This document shows positions 1 through 9,464 of a stretch of 64,000 bases of DNA, one piece after another (the stretch's first letter is position 1; each line of letters begins with the position of its first letter). Both the position numbers and the translations under genes were made by a program. The notes beneath the pieces are model-generated. The model did no database searches. It was not told the origin of the DNA and worked only from the letters and a program-made list of their open reading frames with translations. Location: the NCBI GenBank assembly GCA_963969495.1, contig OZ018321.1, positions 191,526,985-191,590,984 on the forward strand, given 5' to 3'. This stretch comes from Ceratothoa steindachneri. Lineage: Eukaryota > Arthropoda > Malacostraca > Isopoda > Cymothoidae.

Positions 1-180
1 GAAGACAACCGACGGGACCATCAACACGAGAAGCGTGCTCGCCGGCCTGCGAGACAGCAAGAGCCACCACCCCAACCTCCCCCAACTTTCAATGTCCTAG
101 CTGTGGCAGGCGATGTTCATCCAGGATTGACCTATACAGTCACTGGAGAAGACATAGATGGGTGTAAGAGATAGAACGTC
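1..180 (+). pseudogene. 3' coding remnant of a non-LTR retrotransposon (C2H2-like tail)
   Basis: One plus frame from about base 85 reads a Cys-x2-Cys-x12-His-x3-His motif (CPSCGRRC...SHWRRH) after a basic, proline-rich stretch, and soon meets a stop. Short zinc-finger tails of this kind, after Arg/Pro-rich sequence, are familiar at the C-terminus of some invertebrate LINE polyproteins, so I read this as the last residues of such an element cut by the window edge. It could instead be a host zinc-finger exon. No reverse transcriptase is visible here to decide. Confidence 0.35.
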
Positions 181-699
181 ATCATCGGACCCGATGGACT
201 ACCTTAAACATACTAGAAGGTTATTAAAGAACTGTCCTTAGCACTTTTGGCGGCTTTAATGCGCCATTGGAAGCGTCTGCATACCCCAATCAAGTCGCCC
301 AGATCAAGTCGTGTAGAGGTAGGAGGTCACATGTTATGGGTCACAGGATCGTGAAAATTCTCGACCAGTCAGTCCTGGGTCACTTAGGCTGTTTGAGAGG
401 GACCAGAGTCCTACTGAACAACTGCAGCCTACCCAATACTACACATGGCCCACATTGGCTTGATGATGTTGTGATATTTTTGGACTTTCAATAGAAACTC
501 GGCCGTCTTTACGACGTTCGAAGACAGCGAAGGATCTTTATTTTGCTATGGATGTCAGGTTCAAACCAGAATCCAGTAGCTCTTGTAGGGCCTAGGATTA
601 CAAGTTTACCACCAGAATGATCCGATTAATTATAGTAATTAAAATTGAATAAAAATAAATTATTTACAATTTAAAATAAATTAAATAAATGTTTTTTAA
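181..699. other. No gene recognised
   Basis: Possibly the 3' UTR of the element to the left. A 75-codon open frame at 267-494 resembles nothing I know and looks like chance. The stretch ends in AT-rich DNA with no repeat unit visible. Confidence 0.4.
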
Positions 700-848
700 C
701 ACTAAGGTAATTATTTTGAAATGGAGGGAGAAGCCCCCATACCCCATTTTAATTGCGTGGGCTTCGCCCCCCACATTCTCCGCTATTTTTAATCACCTAG
801 TAATATGTATTAGCAATTCGAAAGTCTAGCATCAGGTTGAAATTAGGG
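700..848. repeat. Short dispersed repeat, copy 1
   Basis: About 150 bp that matches 19918-20072 in the same orientation. Shared blocks are 'taattattttgaaatgg', a pyrimidine-rich 'cccccacat' block, 'taatcacctagt' and 'caattcgaaa'. The copies are diverged by substitutions and small indels. No ORF or TIR is evident. It could be a SINE or MITE fragment. Confidence 0.5.
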
Positions 849-1044
849 TTGCCAATGTTTGAAATCATGGTTTCTCTTCCTATCAAAAGACGACAAGGAG
901 GACTTATTTTAATTTCATTTTGACCCCATCAAGGTGGAGTATCTTAAAAATATGTACTTTCCGTGCCAAACCGAAAGCATATGTGACAACTACAACGTCT
1001 AGAAATACTATTAGTACTGTTTTTAATACTAAAAACACTGCATA

Positions 1045-1525
1045 GGTCTTTTGAAGTTTTACCATTAATTTTTATAACCCCTACCAAATTAAATAATTTT
1101 CAAAACTTCTAACAAATTATCTAATGTTTAAAATCCCTACCAAGTGAATTACTTTTCCACGCCTCTGTCAAGTTAATTAATTTTCAAAACCTCTACCAAG
1201 TCAATTAATATTTAAATCAACTATTAATTTAATTATTTTTTAAAAATCCCTACTAGATTAATTAGTTTTACAACCCTTGCCAAATTAATTAAATTTTAAA
1301 ATTCTTACCAAACTAATTTATTTTTAAAAACCCTAGTGAATTATTTAATTTGAATATAATACTAAATTAATTCATTTATAAAAGCCCTACCAAATTAACG
1401 AATTTTTTAAAACCCTGTCAAATTAATTATTTTTTACCCTCTTACCAAATTAATTCAGTTTTTTAACCTCTGCCAAATGAATTATTCTAAAACCTTACCA
1501 AATTAATTAATCTTTAATTAGTAGA
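1045..1525. repeat. Decayed minisatellite, about 30-35 bp unit
   Basis: A unit of the form 'accctaccaaattaatt' followed by T/A-rich filler recurs roughly 14 times with many substitutions and indels. The core 'taccaa(a/g)tt(a)attaa' keeps its order and spacing. The array has no coding capacity. It is old, since no two neighbouring units are identical. Confidence 0.6.
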
Positions 1526-2549
1526 TCCCACAATGCTCTAAGGGCATTTTCGGTCCCTATAATTTGACACCTAATTTACTTTGTATTGTTGAAGAGACAG
1601 TTTTTTTGGCTATCTTTTTCAGGAATTTCATTCATTAGTCATTTTTTCATGCGGAAGTTTAATTTAGTTCTATTATTTCATACCGACCCAAGCTTGATTT
1701 TAAATTAACGATTTATTACTCAGTCGATTAGGACTTTATCAGTTAATGATAAGATTATGATTGTTATACGACAAAGCCATTTTGGGAACTTGTTTTTCAC
1801 CAGTGGTTGTAATGAAGTTACGAACTGTGTGATTACTTGTCAAACAGAAGAAATTCACCCAAGTGTGGATATATGTTTAGTGGAGTTAGAGTTGAAGGAA
1901 GGATTCAAGCATTTTTAATTTTTTCATTTTCCATCATTTAATATAATTTTTTTTTTTAAATAAAGGAGTGCTATCGTTGTCTAACAAAAAATTAAAATCA
2001 AAGCGACAAATAGAAGGAAACGAATCTGTACAGTTTTGAGAAAGAAAATGCCAAATTCAGACATATTTCGAACTTCTTCAGGGGTCTTAAAAATGATTAA
2101 TATCGTAAGTATTGTAACCACTGAAGTTATAGTTGCAGCAAAATAGAACATCTTGGTAAAGAAGAGGGTTCTATCGAGCGTACCATAGCTTAGACATACA
2201 GACTTGTTTGCTATGGTAAAAAAAAACAACTTCATTTAGATGTTTAAAACTAATCTAAATATCTTTGGGAGAAAACTTGCCAGGATTAAAACAGTATCAA
2301 TGAATTTAATTTTTAGCACTTCTATCACTTTTTAGAACTTGTCTCGGCATATTAAACTCTGCTAGATAGCATAGAAAGAATCCAAAATTAACTTTGAATT
2401 ATCCCGTTTACATCCATGCATACAATATATTTTTTCTCGGTGGAAGTACGCAAAATGAATGCGACCGACCAGTCATGATTAAGGCAGTTTAGAATCATTA
2501 GTATATTTTTATTGTCTTACATTCATTTATATTCTTTTATTTTTTTTAG
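1526..2549. other. Intergenic or intronic AT-rich DNA; nothing recognised
   Basis: The only open frame, 84 codons on the minus strand at 1981-2235, is low-complexity hydrophobic sequence with no recognisable motif. The last 30 bp form the polypyrimidine tract and AG acceptor of the MARVEL exon at 2550. An upstream coding exon of that gene was looked for and not found here. Confidence 0.4.
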
Positions 2550-2702
2550 GCATTAATTATAATGACGACGGCCATATTTTACTCTTGCTACAGTGGATGG
2601 TTCCAGTTTGTGGGTACGACTCTTGTCTCTGCCCTAGTCTATTTAGTTATACTCCTCCTTACGTACGTAATGGGAGGGGAGACCATACAAAAAACCTTTT
2701 AC
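2550..2702 (+). CDS. MARVEL-like four-TM protein, internal exon
   Basis: A T-rich tract ending in AG precedes base 2550 and a strong GTAAGT donor follows 2702. The 153-bp exon is open with phase 0 at both ends, so it encodes 51 residues. It reads ALIIMTTAIFYS..., then the hydrophobic run TTLVSALVYLVILLLTYVMG, a transmembrane segment, and a short polar loop. The ATG at 2562 is internal and probably not the true start, because the frame is open back to the acceptor. With the exon at 19342 it gives the later TM segments of a MARVEL/CKLF-like tetraspan membrane protein, a family linked to membrane apposition and vesicle traffic. The 5' exon is outside the window or unrecognised. The family call rests on TM layout and loop character, not on a diagnostic motif. 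Confidence 0.7.
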
Positions 2703-3809
2703 GTAAGTAAGCAACTTCATTTGGCTTTTTTTTCTATAAAATTATCATCATTTTAATCATCATCATGATCCTCAACAATTTCCCCATTAAAAATACGAAA
2801 TAGGGTGATGCAATCGCGGGAAAGAGGTCTCAGGAAAGTGACTTCCCAAAACCTTGCACGAAAAGATGTATCGGCCGGCATTCGAAGGAGACGGGTTCAG
2901 ATAGGGCTGAAACATAGGTTGACTTCAAATAGCTAGCAACAATGGGTTGTAATGATAACGGAATTTAGTATCTCTTATGATATCAAAAGCTTCATTGAAG
3001 AAAGATGGATATACGAGTAAAAGCGGAGATTCCATCGAGAAACCTTGCGATAAATAACCGTTATCATCTTTAACTTTCTTGACTTCTATCACACAAAATA
3101 TTTTACGAGAGAAGTTCAATGGAAGTGGTTATATAAGTACACACAAATCATACTTCTTTTAAAAAGTCAGAACAAAATGATGAATAATGCAGAATATTAA
3201 GCGAATTTAATATTCCAATGAATTCAAAGTTGTTTACGGGACACTCGAGTAAATAACCCATCTAAAGTAATATATGTTTTTCGTAGTCTCATGGATTAAA
3301 CCAGGTAGAAAATAAATTGAATCTTGATTGTTATCTAAAACTAACTTAATGTTTTGATAAAGAAATCTTATCGGATGCCATAAAATTTTCAACCCTAAAA
3401 TTTTTCTAGTTTACCCGTAATGAATATGTGAAATTCTCCTTAATGGGGATTTGATTTTCATTTTTATTACTGAATAGCAATGATTCTCTATGTCATTATA
3501 TTAATATAGATCTTAACTAGTAGTAAATTGTTATCACACCACCAACACACAGCTTCATTTTTATGATAGAACGTATAATGCTTGCTAATGTTTTAATATT
3601 GATTCAATTCTCCAAATTTCGCCAGAACACTCGTTCCATTGCATTTCAGTTCATTCATTTAGCCTGAACGGTAATTTCTTCTTCAAATAGTAAAAATATA
3701 TTGAAAAACATTCACATCTAGGGGAAACAAAATTTCTTTATCAGCCATGTTTTTTAGGTGGCAAGTATTAAATTTTATCATAATTGTATATAAATTATAC
3801 TTAATGATA

Positions 3810-4687
3810 CGAGGGGCGGTCAATAAGTTTTGCAATTCGGATATAAGGAAACAAGATATGAGGAAAAGTGTTTTATTATTTTTCAATATAACTACCCTCA
3901 ACTTCAATGCACTTGCGCCACTTGTCCCTGTGGCTTCGAATTCCCGACAACCAGAAATCTCCCGACTGCTGTTCAATCCACTCCTGGACGGCGAGCTTGA
4001 CATCTTCATCATCCCCAAACCGGCGTCCACGCAATGCAGCCATGAGCTGGCGGAATAAAAAGTAGTCGCTGGGGGCCAGATCTGGACTGTAGGGGGGATG
4101 GTTGAGCTAATCGAATCCGCACTATCGCAGGGAAGCTTGTGCAACTCTGACCTTGTGGACTTTGACGACGTTGAAGTCGATCATGGGGCGTGAGGTTTCT
4201 AGGGACCAAACGGGCAGAGACCTTGGTCATGGCCAAATTGTCGTGGATGATGTTGATAACACTTCCATGTGATATTCCAAGTTCTCGCTCAATCTCTTCG
4301 ACCTTCACCCGTCGATTTTCGAGGATCATCCTCTCCACACGGGCCACATTGTCCTCGTTGGTCACGTCTGACGGTCATCCTGGACGGGATTCATCTTCAA
4401 GAGACTCACGACCATGGCGGAACTCCCTATTCCAGCGAGCAATGGTTGCCTAGGAAGGGGCGGTGTCGGTGTACACTGCAACCATGCGTTCATGGATTTT
4501 TTTTGCATTCTTGCCTTCCTTGGTCAAAAATGTGATCACTGCGCGGTACTGCTTCTTAAATAGACGAGGCAGGAGCGTGCGGCTGCAGGTCTTGACTTGT
4601 CGTAACTTGTCCTAACACCCCCACAAACAGCCATCCCCCTTCCTCTGTTTTGCCCTACGATTCGCCAAACTTATTGACCGCCCCTCG
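3810..4687 (-). mobile_element. Mariner internal-deletion derivative, copy 1
   Basis: An 878-bp element is flanked by TA duplications (3808-3809 and 4688-4689). The ends are matching inverted repeats of about 25 bp beginning 'cgaggggcggtcaataag'; the right end reads 'cttattgaccgcccctcg'. It carries the 5' and 3' parts of a mariner transposase on the minus strand but is too short for the usual roughly 345-codon gene. A second copy lies at 42757-43684 and shares the internal breakpoint. It is non-autonomous and needs transposase in trans. Confidence 0.9.
4009..4365 (-). pseudogene. Mariner transposase fragment (second HTH region), broken
   Basis: The minus frame begins in the second helix-turn-helix half of a mariner transposase: TNEDNVARVERMILENRR..., then ELGISHGSVINIIHDNL and the linker NLTPHDRLQRR. 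The protein then jumps out of frame into the C-terminal part, where an 'HKARV...'-like region, 'SPDL'-like proline-rich sequence and a 'GDDEDVQ...' block are readable in other frames nearer 3900-4100. The catalytic core carrying the first two aspartates is missing. The N-terminal start (MEKVE... in copy 2) is damaged here, so no active enzyme is possible. Confidence 0.85.
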
Positions 4688-5522
4688 TAACATTCATTTG
4701 TGAAATTTACATCTAAAATGTCGAGTTGAATGCTTGTCGGTTATTTTTGGCGTTAAGAACATCCTTTCTTAGTATCCAAAGTAATCTGCCAACATAGAAT
4801 GGGCCTTGTTCCTTGATATCGCTCTTCCTTGTTGTAAATATTCTGGTGTAATCTTTCACAATGCTCATCCCTGAGATATCGTAGATTTTTCAGGAAAAAG
4901 TCTAAATGCAAGTACAAAAATTAGATTATTACTCTCATATTGTACACCTGAGCTTTATATAAGTCTAACATATGGTTTACAACATCGCAGTAGTTTGTTA
5001 TTTCCCCCAAAAAATATTTGCAAACTTTTAAATGTCAGCCATAGAATTTTAACTACTATATTTACCTTCTCATCTAATTTTTCATCTCGAAACAGTTCCT
5101 GATCTCTGGTCAAAGAAAAAAATACATTCCTTGATATTATAATCGCTATTTCTCGGGATTTTTTTCATATAATATATGAATTGATGTGTAGTTTTATCCA
5201 TACATTTGAGAATAATATTGCCAATCCAACCTAAGTTTAATGTTCAAAGGTGGCAAAAATATTTTAGAAACAACAGGAGAATTAATGACAGATCTTTTAT
5301 GTAATCATTGGTATTTGATTTATTCATACTTTCTTCACATGTTCTTCTTGTCTAGTTGCCCAAGTCACAGAGGAAACAATAGAACTTCGTGTAACCAAGT
5401 TACATTCCAACTAAAAACGTCCAAACCTCTAAATTCTATGTAAAGTCCATATAGTAATATTTAAAAAAAAAAACAAAGTTTCATTTATCGTACAGATTAT
5501 ACCTTTATGCTAAATGCGTGCG

Positions 5523-5810
5523 TTAGAAGAACATAGGATTACATAGGATGGAGGAAAGAGGATTACCCATACCCAGGCCATATTTCTGTCTGTAAAAACA
5601 ATCTTCGGCTTTAAACACATTTTCTGTAACGCACAAACGAACCAACTTTACAATTTTATTACACGGTAAGGGTAATGTTAGGTTAGACAAAAGCAAGTTT
5701 TTAATAATGACATCAAGGGCTTCATCAACAAGAACTTTAATGAAAAGGCTATTAACATCAAAACTTAGCAACTGCTTATTGGAGGTTATAGACAACGGCT
5801 TATTGTGCGT
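5523..5810 (-). pseudogene. Penelope-like element RT fragment, inverted half
   Basis: On the minus strand from about 5819 the frame reads a PLE reverse transcriptase: FDVNSLF (family form DV-SLFTNVP), about 60 residues on CFYRQKYGLGMGNPLSSILCN (family form Y-Q--GVAMGSPLSP). It stops there and continues into no further RT on this strand. A plus-strand piece of the same family starts at about 5811, so the two are head to head with a short shared 'gcgttac' near the junction. PLEs encode RT plus a GIY-YIG endonuclease and integrate by target-primed reverse transcription. Confidence 0.75.
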
Positions 5811-6780
5811 TACAAACAATGTGATTAAAGCTGAAGAGTGTTTCTACAGACAGAAATATGGACTGATTATGAGTAATTCCCTTTCCCCGATCCTATGTAA
5901 TCTTTTCATGGAAAACTTTGAGAAACACCTCCTCCCGCATATCTTACCTAATCCCATAATATGATTTCGCTATGTTGATGATGTATGTGCAACATGGCCT
6001 ATTAATGATAATGCATTTGATTCTTTCTTTGAACAATTAAACAACATTCCCCCCATTATTACATTTAAAGTAGAATAAGAACAAAACAGCTCATTGTTAT
6101 TTCTTGATGTCAAAATATCTAAAGTAAACAACAAATCATATTGTTCTGTTTATCAGAAACCAACCAACTCTAATGCCTATATTTACTATTTCTCTCGCCA
6201 CGACGAATCAGTTAAGAGGTCCTTAGTTTCTTTCCTGATCCTGAGAGCATATCGCATAATTATGTGATCCTTGTTTCTTGCAGGATGAAATTAACACGAC
6301 CATCCAAACATTCATTGAGCTGCAGTATCACCCCCTTTGGTTCATAGAAAAACGTCATTATAAAGCCATGACAAACCTTTACTCACCATACTCACCCCAA
6401 TTAATTAATTTTAAAAGTTAGCACGTGTAAACAACAACAATATTGCCTTTCAATAGGAAAAAACGATCCAAAATAGTTTGTCTAAAAATAGATCCACCGA
6501 TAAAGAACAAAATTTGCGATCGAGTATACATTGGCGAAAGCAGCAGATTCTCTAAGAGAATGAAGGAACACAAATGCGACATGTGCCGTGGAAGCCTCTC
6601 ATCTAGCCTATTTCTACACATGTCAAATGAAAACTATTCAGTTGACATTGATAATCAAAAATAATTTCTAATTCCCAAAACTATATACATAGGCATCTAG
6701 TAGAATCAGCTCTTATAAAGGAAATTCCAAACTTTAATACTTCAAAGGGCAATTCCACCCTAATCTCTTGATAAGCAGAA
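5811..6780 (+). pseudogene. Penelope-like element: RT C-terminal half plus GIY-YIG endonuclease, decayed
   Basis: The plus frame resumes RT at CFYRQKYGL, passes NSLSPILCNLFMENFEKHL, then after a stop reads FRYVDDV (intact catalytic YVDD at about 5965-5980). It continues through LLFLDVKISK and YCSVYQKPTNSNAYI, the typical thumb region. After further stops, 6443-6664 gives DRVYIGESSRFSKRMKEHK, the YIG half of a GIY-YIG nuclease. Several in-frame stops and frameshifts make it inactive. The right end near 6780 is approximate. The 5' part of RT is missing on this strand and lies inverted at its left. Confidence 0.8.
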
Positions 6781-7085
6781 GACTCGTCCGGTCTCTCCTC
6801 AAAAATGCCGAAACTCCTTCCCCATCCCCCCCACCAATCACATTCCGACCTGTAAATTTGTGTCTCTTTAGGCTAAGCATCTCTGCATTCATTAGTTTGA
6901 CAGCGATTAAAGATGACGGGTTTCAAAAATAAATCGATCCTAACACTGTGTTTTCTTTTCTGCATTTACATGTACGTTACTCTACTTATTTGGATATAAA
7001 TGGCATCTTGCCGAAACTAGTCTGATAGTTATAAATAGAACCTTGATTCGAATATTGTGGTTTACCATTATCTTTCATATATATA

Positions 7086-8036
7086 CAGTTGACTCACGTC
7101 ATCTGCGCCTTCAACTATCCGCGGAAAATTTGGGGTGGCCTTAAAATTCAAAATTTGCGCTATTTCCAAACATCCTGAAGAGATCAGAACTGCGGCAGTT
7201 ACCACCTCTGTTAAATTGGCTAAGCTCCTTGGTGGCAAAGGTTTCGATGATGTAACAGGGGATGAGTTTGAAACCCTCATAGATGAATACTCTGCCCCAT
7301 TAAACGATGATGACTCGGTTGAATTAACCAGGATAAATACGGAAGAAGATGATGAGGAAGTTCAAGCTGAAGTTGGGCTTACGTTAGAGAGGCTAGCCGA
7401 TCTTCAGAGAAGAATTAAAAGTGTTCAGGCAGATTTGGAATCATGTGACTCTCACATGGTTCGTTCTATGAAGGCACAAAATAGCCTCGATCTTGCTATG
7501 GGCCCTTACTGGGACATGTTAAAGAAGAACATAAAAAAGCAAGGATCTCAATTCCCCAGTACAGGGTTCTTAACCCCAAGTAAAAAGCCTGAACCCCTAA
7601 CCACACCCGAAACTACGCCCTCCACCTCTGGAGAAACTTGTCCTCCTCCTCATTCTCCTCCGGTGTTTACTGAGCAGGAGTCTGAGAATAATTAGAATCT
7701 CCTCATCCTTCCAGTGCAGTTATATCATCATCATTGAACTTCACAGGCAACATCATCTACAACCATAGGTCATCAATCATCATTCTTCAATCAAAATAAA
7801 ACTATCTCCAGGTGAGTAAACATTATACAATAAAATAATTTAATGTGTTCTGATACTTTATTTCGTATTGTATGTGTATGAACATGACAAAACATAACTT
7901 CTTGAATTAATATGGGGAGCGTATTACGATGTTTGGGAAGGGTTGGGGGTTTTTTAGGGGGTAGCGTCAACTATCCGTGGTTTTTCAATATTCGCTGGGG
8001 TTCATGGTCCCTATCTTCCCCGAATATGGGGGTCGA

Positions 8037-8039
<3 letters not shown>
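7086..8039 (+). mobile_element. Tigger (pogo superfamily) deletion derivative with both TIRs
   Basis: The left end begins 'cagttgactcacgtcatctg' with 'aactatccgcgg' further in. The right end reads 'ccccgaatatgggggtcgactg', the classic Tigger/pogo style terminus. TA flanks both sides (7084-7085 and 8040-8041), so the boundaries are good to the base. The 954-bp element keeps only a C-terminal transposase tail and a 3' UTR. It is non-autonomous. The right end abuts a long (AT)n array that may have grown from the TA target. Confidence 0.85.
7135..7695 (+). pseudogene. Tigger transposase C-terminal tail
   Basis: The 187-codon open frame lacks an ATG at its beginning (the first codon is GTG), so it is a fragment, not a gene with its own start. 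It reads an acidic segment (DVTGDEFETLIDEYSAPLND...), then LTLERLADLQRRIKSVQADL, DSHMVRSMKAQNSLDLAM and a Pro/Thr/Ser-rich tail ending FTEQESENN. This matches the pattern of the C-terminal tail after the DDE domain in TIGD/CENP-B-like transposases. The CENP-B HTH and DDE domains are absent. The tail is uninterrupted, which suggests a fairly young insertion. The family call is from memory of the pattern, not a search. Confidence 0.65.

Positions 8040-8103
<64 letters not shown>
8040..8103. repeat. (AT)n microsatellite
   Basis: Pure AT dinucleotide run of about 64 bp starting at the right TA target of the Tigger element. Open frames through it (Tyr-Ile repeats) are artefacts. Confidence 0.95.
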
Positions 8104-8106
<3 letters not shown>

Positions 8107-8480
8107 GTGTAAAACATAATAATTCCCAGGCTATCCTTGTGAGAACTTTGCCAACTAAATTATTCGAAAGAAAATGAAAAACAACATGAGAGTTTCAAAT
8201 TTCGTTAGAATCGGCAGAAAAATTATGATTTTATTGCCAAAACAAAATAATTCACTAGCTAAGATTGGGAGGACTTTGGCAATTATGTATATAATTCGAA
8301 ATAAAATTTAAAACAATGGAAGGGTTTCAAATCTCGTTAGAATCAGCCGAATGGTTACAATGTTATTTCAAAAACAAAAATAACGCAAAACGGGGACAGA
8401 CCGACCGATATAGTGAGATGTAGTCCCCCGCGACTAAACTCGCACGAGACTAAAAATCTAGCTTGAGCCACAAACTAGTT
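8104..8480. repeat. Dispersed array of about 132-bp units, copy A
   Basis: A unit with 'tcgttagaatcggc', 'ttattgccaaaacaaaataa' and 'gaggactttggcaatta' recurs with a period of about 132 bp ('tcgttagaat' at 8202 and 8334), giving about two and a half units. It is followed by 'gaccgaccgatatagtgaga'. The same arrangement is at 38101-38465. It has no coding frame and is unidentified. Confidence 0.7.
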
Positions 8481-8563
8481 TGCCTACAACGCGCGGTCTT
8501 AATATCGGCCGTATTGGATCATAGCCAGCCTTCTGTTACCTTGCCTTGCCTCCTTTGCCGATC

Positions 8564-8567
<4 letters not shown>

Positions 8568-8610
<43 letters not shown>
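8568..8610. repeat. (AT)n microsatellite
   Basis: AT dinucleotide run immediately left of the 74-bp inverted-repeat arm at 8611. Confidence 0.95.
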
Positions 8611-8616
<6 letters not shown>

Positions 8617-9110
8617 TAACGTTATAGCCACGAGGAAAATGAAACAACGGAGAACTGCGAGGCCTTTCGACTAATGGTCCTTTACTGAGCAGACCATTAT
8701 CTTTCATATATATACAGTTGACTCACGTCATCTGCGCCTTCAACTATCCGCGGAAAATTTGGGGTGGCCTTAAAATTCAAAATTTGCGCTATTTCTAGGC
8801 ATCCTGAAGAGATCAGAACTGCGGCAGTTACCACCTCTGTTAAATTGGCTAAGCTCCTTGGTGGCAAAGGTTTCGATGATGTAACAGGGGATGAGTTTGA
8901 AACCCTCATAGATGAATACTCTGCCCCATTAAACGATGATGACTCGGTTGAATTAACCAGGATAAATACGGAAGAAGATGATGAGGAAGTTCAAGCTGAA
9001 GTTGGGCTTACGTTAGAGAGGCTAGCCGATCTTCAGTAAAGGACCATTAGTCGAAAGGCCTCGCAGTTCTCCGTTGTTTCATTTTCCTCGTGGCTATAAC
9101 GTTATTCATA
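8611..9110. repeat. 74-bp inverted repeat flanking a duplicated Tigger segment
   Basis: Arm 8611-8684 and arm 9037-9110 are reverse complements over 74 bp with no difference seen by eye. Between them lies a 344-bp copy of 7064-7407. (AT)n arrays adjoin the pair on the left and 36 bp to the right. The arm text (cacgaggaaaatgaaac, tcgactaatggtcctttact) resembles terminal segments I associate with Penelope-like elements, but that assignment is inference. Confidence 0.85.
8693..9036 (+). pseudogene. Duplicate of Tigger left end plus flank (344 bp)
   Basis: Nearly identical to 7064-7407; the visible differences are a few bases around 'ttctaggcatcctg' versus 'ttccaaacatcctg'. It includes 22 bp of host flank outside the Tigger TIR, then the left TIR and the first 91 codons of the transposase tail, and stops at 'gatcttcag'. 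The right TIR is missing, so cut-and-paste by Tigger transposase cannot have made it. A copying event (template switch, or capture during retrotransposition or repair) is likelier. Confidence 0.9.
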
Positions 9111-9144
9111 AATTCCTCACGTTCCTTATTTTCGTGATTCAGTT

Positions 9145-9250
<106 letters not shown>

Positions 9251-9340
9251 GAATGCAATGTCCCGCAGGAAAAAATGAAATGGTGTTTCCAAGTACTTTG
9301 CATTCATTTGCTACCCTCACGTGATACTTTGTGAGTTTTT

Positions 9341-9451
<111 letters not shown>

Positions 9452-9464
9452 AAGCAGAAATCAA

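Noticed and set aside
2562..2756. Stand-alone 64-residue gene starting at ATG 2562
   Set aside because: The frame is open back to a splice acceptor and a consensus donor lies at 2703, so it is an internal exon. The last 18 codons are intron.
3683..4144. 153-codon minus frame overlapping the mariner
   Set aside because: It spans the element boundary and reads the transposase region out of frame.
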